From Sweltsa coloradensis (lineage: Eukaryota; Arthropoda; Insecta; Plecoptera; Chloroperlidae), in the NCBI GenBank assembly GCA_024449915.1, contig JAMZAV010006190.1, positions 1-64,000 of the forward strand: a stretch of 64,000 nucleotides of DNA, given 5' to 3'. The notes below the pieces were generated by a model. The model did no database searches. It was not told where the DNA came from and saw nothing but the letters and a program-made list of their open reading frames with translations. The position numbers and the translations under genes are program-made. Below, piece after piece: positions 1 to 10,050 of this stretch; positions within the stretch are counted from its first letter, which is position 1, and each line of letters starts with the position of its first letter.

Positions 1-1029
1 CATAATCTATACTAACATTTGAACCTCCGTGCGTGCTTATATTGAATCACGAGAGGCCGTCACTTCGTCGACCATGGACATAAAATAGTACTGGCATTGA
101 CCTCTGGAACCCACCTAAGGAACTTGAAAAAGTAGATATAAAAAAGATTCAACTATGCATTGATGAAAAAGCAGTAAATACAGATGTTTTGAATACTTTA
201 ACGTCACCTTTTTATGTTTTTTTGCCATGTAATTGACGGTTGTCAAACTATTTGACATATCGATTCTCACATTTATCTTGAAAGCTAAAAATAAAACGAA
301 TGTAATATGAAGAAAATTTAGTATAATCACCGTAAAACATAAGTAAATTATAGTATTGTTTTTAAGATGGCGCAAAACAAAAAATCGAGTGATTATTACT
401 AGCCAGGAAGGCTTTGTTGACATGTGTGTTGTTTTCTTTATCTATTTTACTATTGTTACTTTGCAGTGTAAAGTGCGTTAAAAAACATCAGTAAGGCTAG
501 TTGTGCCTTTGTCACGCGTCGTAAACATCACTTGATGTATATAACTAGGAAGCTTCGCAAACGCTTTTTCAGGCGCGTTGTTGGATGAGCGTGATTTTGA
601 AAAACGAAAAAAGCGTAAAATTGCGATTTTCATGACAAATAATTTCTCAATTGCGCTCAAGTATCACACGAATGTATTAATTCATAAAATTCAGGTTCTG
701 TGAACAAATCATTACAATCGGATAAAGCATGAAGGCGTTATAAGTCGAAGAAATTTTTTAAATTAAAAAAAAATCGTAAAATTACAATTTTCATGAAAAT
801 TAAGTTTTCGATTGCGCTCAAAAACGTGGCTAAGTTCAGAGATTTCAAAGGTCTCCAGAAAATTTCATCGCAATTGGAGTATCGGTTTAGCCGGAATCGT
901 GCTAACAAACACACAAAAATAAAAACAGAAAGAAAGAAAGAAAAAAAATCCGGATTTTTTCTCCAGTGAAGTGGAATGGAATCTTCGCTTCGTTAGCTAC
1001 GCTCATCAATAATATTGTGTTGTTTACAG
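1..1029. other. AT-rich sequence without recognised gene
   Basis: Open frames of 60-102 codons here contain no domain I recognise and are AT-biased. An A/G-rich tail lies at about 915-950. A motif reading TTCGCTTCGTTAGCTACGC near 985-1003 recurs in inverted form near 38350 and, diverged, near 39900, so it probably belongs to a dispersed repeat. Confidence 0.4.
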
Positions 1030-2021
1030 AGAATACTGAACCGATTTGGAGGACGATTCTGAAGAAGATTCTGACCTGCCAGATTTACTTGTATTGCCAG
1101 ACACAGAAAAGATTCCACTACCACAATTGCTTGAAGGTCGTCGAGTCGTCAACATTAGCCATCTTGTCAAAGAAATAAGTAAACTTGCTTCTCACAGAAA
1201 CGTATGTACAACTGGAAAATATGAATTTCAACAAGAATACCGTTCTGGCATGATGTGCTACTTGGTGTACAAATGTTTTATGTGCGGGAAAAAAAAAACA
1301 TATCGACAGAAGAAAAGCACAGAGAAAATGAATTGAATGATAGTCTTGTGTGGGGCACAACATCAATAGGTTGTGGATTTTCTCAAGCCCAAGAGCTCCC
1401 CTGTCCACGATGGAAGTTCCGATGATGACTAATACAAAGTGGAATGCCCATGAACTTTGTATTGAAAAGGTATATGAACACGTAATACTTTGAAGTCTCA
1501 CACATTTTTTAGCATAACCATATATTTTAGTTCCACTACGGAAATGCATTTTACTTTTATCTTTTATTACCATTTATATAATATAAAAAATAAAATTATA
1601 TTACTCAATTTAATTATTCAGTAAACACTCCCGCGAGGGATGATGAAATGGGATTCAAACCAGAAATTGAAAAACTATCCTAGCCGGGAAACGGAATCGA
1701 ACCACATCGGATCTCTCGATTGGAGATCCGTGGTTCGATTCTCGGCTATATAATAATGTAATAATATGTTTAGTACATAATATAATATATAATGTACCTA
1801 TTTTATTTTTACATATGCATTTCATGTATAATATTTTGTCTCATAACTTTAGGTGTGGGAAGCTCAGCTCGAGAAATACATGCGTGCAAATGGCGAACTG
1901 GAGCTACAGAGATTTCGCGAAAAATATCCCAATTTTAAAGGAACTCCTCACATAACCGTTATCGTGGATGGAGGATGGTGCAAGCGTTCGTACGGTCATG
2001 CCTTCAACGCATCGTCAGGGG
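1030..2021 (+). pseudogene. Mutator-like transposase remnant, two exons
   Basis: This looks like a decayed Mutator-like transposase; intact relatives cut and paste DNA with a DDE RNase H-fold domain. Exon 1 (about 1030-1469) opens after an acceptor-like tttacag. It reads GRRVVNISHLVKEI and RSGMMCY, then shifts frame near the A-rich run at 1290-1330 and continues NDSLVWGTTSIGCGFSQ. It ends at a gta donor. Exon 2 (1853-2021) opens after aactttag, keeps phase, carries HITVIVDGGWCKRS (the block expected to hold the first catalytic Asp) and ends at GTAAGT. The rest of the catalytic core was not found downstream. The frameshift argues for a dead copy. Family assignment rests on remembered sequence patterns; the exon structure is inferred from splice consensus. 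Confidence 0.6.
1679..1748. repeat. Inverted repeat built from a tRNA 3'-half-like sequence
   Basis: Two arms of about 30 bases face each other around a short spacer (tcgattg). Each arm contains the tRNA B-box-like GGTTCGATTC, once per strand, followed by CTCGGCTA or its near complement. It lies inside the inferred intron of the Mutator-like remnant. It may be a palindromic tRNA-SINE end; a functional tRNA is unlikely because no A box or acceptor partner is present. Confidence 0.5.
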
Positions 2022-2547
2022 TTGTAAGTGTGCTAAAATTGATTACCCTCGCTACATATTTTCAGAAAAAAAAATCATTAGTGGCATCTTATACAAAAGC
2101 TTATTAAAATTCGATAGTCAAAATAGCAAGTGGAAAACATTTTTGGTTGTGGTACGTAGAAGAGATTTAATACATTTTAAGAAGTTGGTTGGACACCATT
2201 GTTATGCAACCTGTTGTTGGCGCAAATCTTGATAGTGACTCGATAGCATCCCCACATTCAGTGGATAATGTAATAACGCCTCTCCAAAGTTCAACATCCT
2301 AATAAAATCAGTTCACACAAAATCGGACATCCCGACCCGGAATATAGTACACAGATTCCGTGGCGCTTCTTAAGCCCATCTTCATGAGAGGAAACATAAC
2401 AGCCCGGACGGCTGACACAACAATAACTTTAATCGCACATACCAATTTGGCAACACCGGCTAAGAGGGTATTACAAACACACAATTTAAGACAACATCCC
2501 TTGATGACAGACTCCAACCCTGACATAACGCCGAAAAAACGTAAGAT
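2022..2547. other. No recognised gene
   Basis: A 45-base interval from the GTAAGT donor to a ttttcag could be a mini-intron, but the sequence after it does not continue the Mutator-like protein. Overlapping frames at 2308-2625 (minus) and 2360-2551 (plus) show no known motif. Confidence 0.3.
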
Positions 2548-2928
2548 ATGAGTCATATTGAAAATCTTAAAAGTCAAAATCGCCGACAAAGAAGTAAAAT
2601 TTCTTATTTGAAGGAAGATCAGCATGAAACCTTATCGCGAGATTTATCAAGGGAGGAAGTTGCTAAGGGTGGTAGGAAATTTTTATCAGAATTTGCGTCA
2701 ACGTTTTTCAGCATGTCAATACTCCACAAACCAAAGACACCTTACAACGAGGACAAAAAACAAGTTGCTTTGTTTGCAAGTTGCAAGGACAATTTAAAAC
2801 TCTTGAATTTTTTTAAATCCGACAATCCAATCAAGAAAGTGTCACCCGGCTCCGGGTTCAACCTAAAGTTATTTACCAGATTCATTAGAGATGAGAGATT
2901 GTTACCTAGACAAAGCTGCGGATCATGA
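2548..2928 (+). CDS. Hypothetical ORF, unrecognised
   Basis: An ATG-started frame of 126 codons. The N-terminal ~40 residues are charged and helix-prone, followed by a Phe/Lys-rich stretch with no cysteine or histidine cluster. I do not recognise the family. Its last bases overlap another coding-like frame starting at 2891. Surrounding sequence is transposon-derived, so it is more likely a transposon fragment than a host gene. Confidence 0.25.
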   Translation: MSHIENLKSQNRRQRSKISYLKEDQHETLSRDLSREEVAKGGRKFLSEFASTFFSMSILHKPKTPYNEDKKQVALFASCKDNLKLLNFFKSDNPIKKVSPGSGFNLKLFTRFIRDERLLPRQSCGS

Positions 2929-3189
2929 AGAAGCCTCTGTCATCTTGGGCCGCCAGACAACTTTCAAGAAGACTGTAGACGTCGAGGAACGTGGCGATTT
3001 CGAGGCAAGGATGGCGACCAAATCTGGCGAACTGGATGCCTCATTATCACTTAAGCTGAGTGCCAACTAACGATATAGAAATGACACGGAGAACGCTCTA
3101 GATATCCTTAAAGAGTACAAAAAAGGAGAGCTCCCGGTCGATTCAAAGTGGCCAACGTCTGCCATCAGAACGGCCTATACCCATATGAC
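2891..3189 (+). pseudogene. Unassigned coding-like exon
   Basis: From ATG 2891 the frame encodes an acidic, soluble-looking segment (for example DKAADHEEASVILGRQTTF and ERGDFEARMATKSGELD). It meets one in-frame TAA at 3068 and then continues with NALDILKEYKKGELPVDSKW up to a GTGAGT donor-like site at 3190. Amino-acid balance, and resumption of a sensible protein after the stop, suggest a former exon. I cannot name the protein. The S repeat begins about 100 bases downstream. Confidence 0.3.
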
Positions 3190-3290
3190 AGCGTGAGTAT
3201 TAGCTGTTTGCACTAGGATTTGTTTGGTTAAACGTAGACTATTCCCGAACCGACCATTTAAGTTTGTTTTTTTGCAGTGTCGTGAGCTCC

Positions 3291-3627
3291 ATTGGATTGG
3301 ATTGGATATTGCTTAACATCTCATATTTATGCAACTTGGCTTATCGAGACGAAGGGAGGGACGTAAGGGATGACGCGAGGGGGGGGACAAGGGGTGGACA
3401 GGCCTGTGCTGGTCAGAACCAGCCACAAGCGTATGGGGAGGGCAGGGGTTCCCCCACGTCGTGGTCGTCTCCGTCTGTGTCATCATCCGTCTGTATTGTC
3501 ATTGTCGTCGCCGTCGGGGAGGTAGTCAAAGGGAAGGGGAAAGTTCCCCGACGACGACCCAGAGCTCGCACATTAGTTTCAGGGAGATAAACTCCCCTAA
3601 TCACGGGCCAAACCGCGAGAAGGTTGC
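3291..3627 (-). mobile_element. Family S interspersed repeat, copy S1 (near full length)
   Basis: Family S is a ~330-base repeat found at least 14 times here. On the plus strand it begins with (GATT)n or ATTGG repeats, then GGATATTGCTTAACGTCTC, a G-rich block, a run of GTCGTC words and ends GAGTTGGAATTTGA. The short tandem GATT end and the many copies that keep only this end suggest it is the 3' tail of a SINE or short LINE read on the minus strand; that orientation is inferred. I see no convincing Pol III box. The head resembles, from memory, tails of widespread marine-invertebrate SINEs. S1 stops at ggttgca, directly against the EnSpm-like coding sequence. Confidence 0.75.
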
Positions 3628-4085
3628 ATTATCTTGGTCCCGTTGTCCATAAAGGTTTTCACGACAAAGAAGTTTATGGCCACTTTCTAATGTTTCACTG
3701 TGCAATTACTATTCTTCTTCAGGAGAATTTTGCACATTTGTATGATATGGCAGAAGAACTTCTCTACAACTTTGTTTCAATGTCTTCTAACTTTTATGGG
3801 CAGGAATTTGTCGTTTTCAATGTACATTCCTTAATTCATCTTACTAGTGATGTTCGTCGTTTAGGTTCACTGGATTCTTTCAGCGCATTTGAGTTTGAGA
3901 ATGAACTAGGGAAAATGAAGAAGCATGTTCGTGGCAAAAACAAGCCTCTTCAACATCTTAGTAGACGATTGGGAGATATCTCCAATGTTGGCAGTGCATC
4001 GGCAGTGCCGCTTCGGGCCAAGCTCACGGCCGCCGTCAAGGCCACCACGGCTACTGAGGCCACACGTTGCAGATCATCAATATGA
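3624..4085 (+). pseudogene. EnSpm/CACTA-type transposase, C-terminal fragment
   Basis: Encodes LHYLGPVVHKGF, then FVVFNVHSLIHLTSDVRRLG, SFSAFEFENELGKMKKHVRG and a Lys/Arg-rich end. This block order (YLGP, NVH..IHL..DVR, FSAF.FEN, K..VR) is typical of the C-terminal half of animal EnSpm/CACTA-like transposases with a DUF4218-like region; the name is from memory of the family. The catalytic DDE part is missing. The frame starts exactly where S1 ends, so the insertion may have removed the upstream part. After about residue 120 the frame becomes Ala/Thr-rich and probably leaves the original gene. Confidence 0.6.
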
Positions 4086-4234
4086 AAAACAACCAACAGC
4101 GGAAAAAGGACCTAGACGAGGCCTTGGCCCAGCTAGAGGCCAAGCCGGCCAGCATGTTGTCGGGTGTCCGTGACAAAGAGACCCACAACAACATGCTGGT
4201 CATGCGAAGGTGGGTAGAGAAAAGACATAAGTAA
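4082..4234 (+). CDS. Short basic ORF or exon, unrecognised
   Basis: A 50-codon frame from ATG 4082 to TAA 4232, preceded by a possible acceptor (ttgcag). It reads MKNNQQRKKDLDEALAQL and later LVMRRWVEKRHK, a charged helix-prone peptide. It may be a downstream exon of the EnSpm-like element. Function unknown. Confidence 0.3.
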   Translation: MKNNQQRKKDLDEALAQLEAKPASMLSGVRDKETHNNMLVMRRWVEKRHK

Positions 4235-4440
4235 ATCGGTGTGAGCATTTCATACATTGTGCATATCAGGAATTATTTTATAAATGTTGATTTGTTTTGG
4301 GATCATATTTTCAATATAAATTTGATCAATTTAATTGATGTTATAATTAAGAAACTAAAACTTAATTGCAATTATTTACATAACAGAATCTAGATGAGAA
4401 TGTAACAAAATGCTAATAAGTGTTGAAAACTGTTTTATAG

Positions 4441-4826
4441 TTGCTGCACGGGTTAACCACCCCCAAATGAAAGTGAGCGAAATTGATAGCCTCATAAAGC
4501 CATGGCTACGGAACGCACGCGACCTAAACAGAGGCAGGAGTACTCGACCAAGGCTGGAACCAAGGACCCGCCCAAGGTTGGAACCAAAGACGACACGGAC
4601 ACTAGTCTTGGAATCCGAGAGTGGACAGGAAAGCAATGTCTCTGAGAATGAGGGCTCCGAGAATGAGTGCCCCGGCAATAAGCCTTCAACAACGAGATCC
4701 CATTGGAGGAAGTCGAATCAAATCCACCAGAGAGGGATGTATATTATGTGGGGGGGGAATACGAGCCCGAGTTTGGTGACAAAGTTGGTGCACTACAAAT
4801 CACCGAAGGCAAAGGAATGAGAGGCT
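4441..4826 (+). pseudogene. Unassigned coding remnant with acidic centre
   Basis: After an acceptor-like ttttatag the frame reads VNHPQMKVSEIDSLIKPWL, then an acidic Ser/Glu stretch (ESGQESNVSENEGSENE), and in another frame NNEIPLEEVESNPPERDVYY. Sensible protein in two frames around one shift suggests a decayed exon. It is cut off by S2. I do not recognise the family; a transposon accessory protein is the simplest guess. Confidence 0.3.
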
Positions 4827-5022
4827 GGCAGGGGTTCCCCCACGTCGTGGTCGTCTACGTCTGTGTCATCATCCGTCCGTGTTGCCTTTGTCGTCGCCGT
4901 CAGGGAGGTAGTCAAAGGGAAGGGGTTCCCCGACGACGACCCAGAGCTCGCCATTAGTTTCAGGGAGTGAAACTCCCCTATTCACGGGCCAAACCGCGAG
5001 AAGGTGTCGAGTTGGAATTTGA
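4827..5022 (-). mobile_element. Family S, copy S2 (lacks the GATT end)
   Basis: Starts inside the repeat at GGCAGGGGTTCCCCC and continues to the GAGTTGGAATTTGA end. The missing part is the inferred 3' half, so a later deletion, or an origin from a recombined copy, is likely. Confidence 0.75.
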
Positions 5023-5159
5023 AGGGAAAACGGCCAATGCGTGAACTTTCCTTCGGGGTTTAACTGTAGCCCTAGTCACCACATTTATACACCACAAACG
5101 ACTTTTTGCTATAATTGTGACTATATTTAATATCAAGTGACTAAAATTTACAACATTTA

Positions 5160-6631
5160 ACACACACTGGCTGGATATTATAACACTATACAATGACATG
5201 AAGGCCTCTGTACCAGAAAACGTAATGATATACTTTGATAAAAACTGGCTGGATATTAAAGACGAGTGGTCAAAATGTGACAAATTCAATACTGTGAACT
5301 TCCAAAATACAACAAACAACAGACTGGAGGCCATAAATGGAAAGCTTAAGACGGTGTGATAGAATGCTACTCATCCCTTGAAACGTTTGTCTCTCGATTC
5401 TTCACAATTTACAACGCAATGAATGATAAGAGAGACCAGACAGCTGCTAATGCAATAAACAAAAGGCCAGTCTGCCCATACCCTGCCGGAAGTTTCGAAG
5501 AAACGTACGCTCTCACCCTCACCGATTATGCATCGAAGCATGTAATTGCCCAAATCCAGTTTGCCCCAAAAGTAATAGTTGCACAAGACGACAATGGGGC
5601 ATACAACATTGAAACCTCTCGAGGCCCAGTGCAGACCACTTCTACTTCCTGCACATGTGCAGATGCCACATCTATGATGCTTCCTTGCAGACACATTTTT
5701 GCCGTCCGAAAAAAAAGAGGACAAAGAGCTGTTCCTTGACACCTTATCTGCTCAGCGTTGGACAAAGGCGTACTACACCACTCACCAGCGTGTGTTTGTG
5801 CAGGAAATCGTCGGTGAAGTTTCTGTAGGAACGCCTACTTTGGTAAGGACCCCCCACCGAAAGCCAAAGAGTCAACATGAAAAGTTTTGGGCAGCTTCCC
5901 AAGTGGTTCGAGGCCTTGTAGCTTTAGTGTCCGAAGAAACTGGAACCATATTTCAAAACCGGCTCGAGCATCTTATAACAATTCAGAAAGCTTGGTTAAA
6001 GAACAAGGAAGTAAAAGTAACCCTCGAACAAGAAGAAGAAGATGGAACACATGCTCCTGATTTGGATGTACTTGAAGATTTGGAGATACTGTTTGACGAG
6101 AGTGTGGACGCTGGCGAACTCCCAACCACTTCCGAGCCGCTGTTTCGCGAAGAAGACGGGTTGCTTGTCCCACAGGATCCCTCTCATTCTTCTGAAGACC
6201 CCGCTCTTGTCCTCCAGTCGCAGAAAGTAACTGTCGTAGGCCTAGAAGAAGAAACCACACACGTTCCTGATTTTTTGGATGGAGATTTGGATATTCTGTT
6301 TGACGAGAGCGTGAACGCTGGCAAACTCCTGACCACTGACTTCGAGCCGCTGTTTTGCAAAGAAGACGGGTTGCTTGTCCCACAGGGTCCCTCTCATTCT
6401 TCTAAACACCAGACACTTGTCCTCCAGTCCCTATCTCCGGAAGTCCCGACACTTGTCCTCCAGTCCCCATCTCCGGAAGTCCAGACACTTGTCCTCCAGT
6501 CCCCATCTCCGGAAGTCCAGACACTTGTCCTCCAGTCTTCCTCACATTCTCCTGACGTACAGGCAGTTGTCGCAAAGCCTCAAATTCAGGGCGAATCACA
6601 ACCCAAAACATGTCCAATGACCAATGATGAA
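5160..6631 (+). pseudogene. SWIM zinc-finger protein, N-terminal part (MULE/ZSWIM1-3-like)
   Basis: Three frames join into one protein. About 5200-5345 encodes NTTNNRLEAINGKLK, the end of the RNase H-like region of MULE/ZSWIM1-3-type proteins. After a 2-base shift, 5356-5705 holds YSSLETFVSRFF and a SWIM zinc-binding motif CTCADATSMMLPCRH (CxC...CxH). After another shift, 5720-6631 continues QRWTKAYYTTHQRVF, then a long acidic tail. The tail has two ~70-residue repeats (LDILFDESV, EEDGLLVPQ) and about four 12-residue repeats of the type TLVLQSPSPEVQ. Intact relatives are transposases or domesticated DNA-binding proteins. S3 follows directly; coding resumes at 7036. Confidence 0.6.
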
Positions 6632-7035
6632 TAGGATAGGATATTGCTTTACGTCTCATATTTATGCAACTTGGCTAATCGAGACGAAGGGAGGGACGTA
6701 AGGGATGACGCGGGGGGACAGGGGTGGACAGGCCTGTGCTGGTCAGAACCAGCCACAAGCATATGGGGAGGGCAAGGGTTCCCCCACGTCGTGGTCGTCT
6801 CCGTCTGTGTCATCATCAGTCCGTGTTGTCTTTGTCGTCGCCGTCGGGGAGGTAGTCAAAGGGAAGGGGTTCCCCGACGACGACCCAGAGCTCGCTATTA
6901 GTTTCAGGGAGTGAAACTCCCCTATTCACGGGCCTCCAGTCTTCCTCACATTCTCCTGACGTACAGGCAGTTGTCGCAAAGCCTCAAATTCAGGGCGAAT
7001 CACAACTCAAAACATGTCCAATGACCAATGATGAA
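6531..7035. repeat. 101-bp direct duplication flanking S3
   Basis: Bases 6531-6631 and 6935-7035 are identical by eye except one C/T difference (…CAACCCAAAA… versus …CAACTCAAAA…). They lie immediately on each side of S3. This has the form of a target-site duplication, but it is much longer than the usual 5-20 bases. Confidence 0.85.
6632..6934 (-). mobile_element. Family S, copy S3
   Basis: Runs from GGATAGGATATTGC to TCACGGGCC, lacking the last ~35 bases of the family (inferred 5' end). It splits the SWIM/AT-hook/PHD gene without loss of coding sequence, because removing S3 and one duplicate rejoins the frame (…TNDE | ENVSRN…). Confidence 0.8.
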
Positions 7036-7563
7036 GAAAACGTGAGTCGAAATTATAGCAAGGTGGTCATGCCATCTTCTATTAAGAAGAGGGGACGCCC
7101 AAAAGGCGCTTGCACTACAGTTATTGGCCTGGCAAAGAAGCGGAACCATGGGAGAAGACTAGTTTTTGACAAGAAGAACATATACGACAAGAAAGAACTC
7201 ATGCTTTGTTGGTTTCTCTGTAAAGAGCTTGTTAGGAAAGCTCTCGAGATGAAGCTTGATACACCAGTACTGATTGACTCTCAAGATATAAATGTACGCA
7301 ATGAACCGCATTCGTGTGTAAGTGAGGTAGTTCAGCTTAATTTGATTAGGGACTATTTTACACCAAAAGCTTGGAACGATATTCAGCATGCTGTAAAATC
7401 TCTAAAGAGAAACATAGTGTGGCGGTGTACCAGTTGCATTAAGTTGTTGTCGAGTGAACGATCTATCGAATGCGAGTCATGTCTCTTGTGGTTCCATTTC
7501 TCTTGTGTGAGCTTGTCGTATGCCCCCAAGTCATCATAGTTCTGTGAAGGTTGTAGAGCCTAG
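7036..7563 (+). pseudogene. AT-hook and PHD-finger C-terminal part of the SWIM protein
   Basis: This continues the frame that stops at S3. It has a basic AT-hook-like core (KKRGRPKGA, about 7084-7110) that would bind the minor groove of AT-rich DNA. A helical segment follows, then a PHD-finger-like cluster WRCTSC, IECESCLLWFHFSC. The last Cys pair (FCEGC) lies just beyond an in-frame TAG at 7537-7539, so the zinc finger is truncated in this copy. PHD fingers commonly read histone tails. The combination SWIM + repeats + AT-hook + PHD suggests a chromatin-targeting transposase, an inference from domain order. Confidence 0.55.
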
Positions 7564-7806
7564 AAATGCTATGTGTTCGGACTTGGTAATATATAAAATG
7601 AGTGGATGTCTGCCGTGACAATAGACAGGCCAACCAGTAGGTATTGTATTTTTGGTTTCAATATTTGGCATTTCTTTTTGTTATTGTGAAGTCACTTTTC
7701 TTTTTACAGTTTTTTTATATGTTTGTATAACAAATGATATTTATATAATATTTATTTATATTTAATATTTATACAAAATACATTTATATTTATTACAATA
7801 CATACA
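7564..7806. other. AT-rich 3' flank
   Basis: Low-complexity T/A-rich sequence with no gene or clear polyadenylation context that I can assign. Confidence 0.3.
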
Positions 7807-8026
7807 GAAGCATATGGGGAGGGCAGGGGTTCCCCCACGTCGTGGTCGTCTTCGTCTGTGTCATCCGTCCGTGTTGTCATTGTCGTCGCCGTCGGGGAGT
7901 AAGTCAAACGGAAGGGGAAAGTTCCCCGACGACGACCCACAGCTCGCCATTAGTTTCAGGGAGTAAAAAATCCCCTAATCACGGGCCAAACCACGAGAAG
8001 GTTGCGAGTTGGAATTTGATGGCCCT
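7807..8026 (-). mobile_element. Family S, copy S4 (lacks the GATT end)
   Basis: Starts at AGCATATGGGGAGGGC and runs to TTGGAATTTGATGGCCC. Like S2 it keeps only the right half of the repeat. Confidence 0.75.
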
Positions 8027-8515
8027 TAATGCATTTTGATACTATATTTGTTCATAGATACATATCGGCCATAATGTATGGATACGCCTCGAGAGGTGCG
8101 AAGCAGTATTATCTTCAGCTACTACGCCATAGATGGCTGTAGCTATATGGGGCAACAGTGTACTAAGTAGTCGTGCACTCTTTCACTGGCCGCAAGGGAA
8201 CGAGATGTAAAGTTGAGAACTCTCCACCAAAACCAGCATTACCAGCATACCAACTTAATGCATTCTGATACTATATTTGTTCATAGATACATATTGGCCA
8301 TAATGTATGGATACGCCTCGAGAGGTACGAAGCAGTATTATCTTCAGCTACTACGCCATCTCTATTCGTAACAGTGATGGCTGTAGCTATATGGGGCAAC
8401 AGTGTACTAAGTAGCCGTGCACTCTGTCACTGGCCGCAAGGGTATGAGATGTTAAGTTGAGAAATCTCCACCAAAACAAGCATTACCAGCATACCAACTT
8501 AATGCATTCTGATAC
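8027..8515. repeat. Tandem duplication, two ~230-244-bp units
   Basis: The word AATGCATTYTGATAC begins at about 8028, 8257 and 8501. Units 1 and 2 match throughout except for scattered substitutions and a short insertion (tctattcgtaacagtg) in unit 2; a third unit is only started. No coding potential seen. Confidence 0.8.
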
Positions 8516-8516
8516 C

Positions 8517-8640
8517 ATATCAGGACATCAGGAACAGGGACGAGGTCAAAATCAGTAGAAGCCATTTGCGCGACAGTCTTGGCTGCCAAGTCAGCCTGCT
8601 CGTTGCCACTGATGGGGTCCGACTTTGACGCCCGGTGGAT
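8517..8640 (-). pseudogene. I-type non-LTR element, RNase H fragment
   Basis: On the minus strand this encodes ISGNEQADLAAKTVAQ followed by FDLVPVPD, matching the end of the RNase H domain in the two larger I-type copies of this window (20.2-21.6 and 57.9-58.5 kb) but diverged at several residues. A short internal fragment of an older or sister family. Confidence 0.65.
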
Positions 8641-8693
8641 GAGGCGGAAATAACATCACACGACGCAGCAAATATTCAGTCAGTTATATTCGT

Positions 8694-8806
8694 GATTGAT
8701 AAGATATTGCTTAACGTCTCATATTTATGCAACTTGGCTAATCGAGACAAAGGGAGGGACGTAAGGGATGACGCGGGGGAACAAGGGGTGGACAGGCCTG
8801 TGCTGG
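8694..8806 (-). mobile_element. Family S, copy S5 (GATT-end half only)
   Basis: Starts GATTGATAAGATATTGC and ends at GGCCTGTGCTGG, the same truncation point as in S12. This is expected if the GATT end is the 3' end and copies are 5' truncated. Confidence 0.75.
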
Positions 8807-8890
8807 GGGAATCCTCTTAACCCACTTAATTTCAGAATGTTAAACATCCAGCACCTACTATATAATAAACTATTATAGTATTTATCACCA

Positions 8891-9000
8891 TGGCGATAAA
8901 TGACAATGAAGAACAGATTCAGCAGGAGCAATCTAGACCCCAGAAAGAACAAATAAACACCAGTAAAGACAAGAAACGTCGAAACAGAAGGGGCCGTGGT
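8891..9000 (+). CDS. Possible first exon of an unknown gene
   Basis: ATG at 8891 opens a frame MAINDNEEQIQQEQSR then KDKKRRNRRGRG, ending exactly at a consensus GTAAGT donor. It is a Gln/Glu-rich peptide followed by a basic, NLS-like end. No second exon could be joined with confidence. It may be the start of a transposon gag-like or accessory protein. Confidence 0.3.
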
Positions 9001-9616
9001 AAGTCAAAATTATAAAAAACATACGTGATTAGGCATATTTTAAAAAAATTATAGAAAAGTATGAAAGTCAAGGTTGATCTTATAAAAACGAAATAAAATT
9101 CACCTGGTCTTTCCCAGAGGTCCCAAACCGGCAGGGCCCGCGGAGATATAAAGGGAAGGGGGAAAAAAAAAAACCGTCCCGTCTGTCGCCCACTGCTCCC
9201 GGGCCACCAAACACATCCTCTGGTCCACCACAATCGTGGACCGGTTAGCGATAATGTCTATTACCACTTTTACTATCAAGCATTTACATCATCCTTTAAC
9301 TTTTTCTAAATTGTAATATACGCATTCGTATCTTAATTGTCAATTTAAAAACTTTTTTGTCCTATTTTATTCTTCTTTTAAAATTAAAATTTGCTATTTT
9401 CATAAACATTTATGTAACTTTTGTATATATAAATTTAATATAAAACATACTTCTAATTATTGCATTCATTATTTAATTACTCCTCTAACCAAGTGAATGT
9501 TTCATGAAAAATTATGGGCACATGTTTGTCTGGATGCATAGAACTTGACATGGTTTAGATTGGATAAAATTGTTCAAGACACAAAAATGAATATTCTTTT
9601 TGGAATCTGAGCAGCT
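9001..9616. other. No recognised gene
   Basis: AT-rich sequence with one GC-richer patch (9110-9245) containing a 12-base A run. No domain or RNA gene seen. Confidence 0.3.
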
Positions 9617-9720
9617 GAGCAGCACGGCTTCGTAAAACACCGCTCAACTATCTCAAAACCTGGTAAATTCACGACTGACATTGCATCTCACTTTAACAAT
9701 GGAAGTCAAGTTGATGCAGG
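9617..9720 (+). pseudogene. CR1/Jockey-like reverse transcriptase, 5' fragment
   Basis: Encodes EQHGFVKHRST then IASHFNNGSQVDAG, the RT block just before the first catalytic Asp in CR1/Jockey-type non-LTR elements. S6 follows immediately; the protein resumes at 10052. Confidence 0.7.
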
Positions 9721-9724
9721 ATTA

Positions 9725-10050
9725 GGATTGGATATTGCTTAACGTCTCATATGTATGCAACTTGGCTAATCGAGACAAAGGGAGGGACGTAAGGGATGAC
9801 GCGGGGGGACAAGGGGTGGACAGGCCTGTGCTGGTCAGAACCAGCCACAAGCATATGGGGAGGGCAGGGGTTCCCCCACGTCGTGGTCGTCTCCGTCTGT
9901 GTCATCATCCATCCGTGTTGTCTTTGTCGTCGCCGTCGGGGAGGTAGTCAAAGGGAAGGGGTTCCCCGACGACGACCCAAAGCTCGCCATTAGTTTCAGG
10001 GAGTGAAACTCCCCTATTCACGGGCCAAACCGCGAGGTGTCGAGTTGGAA
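9725..10050 (-). mobile_element. Family S, copy S6
   Basis: Near full-length copy (GGATTGGATATTGC to GAGTTGGAA) inserted inside an RT coding sequence. Removing it rejoins QVDAG to FHTDFSKAFD. No target-site duplication of more than a few bases is visible. Confidence 0.8.
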
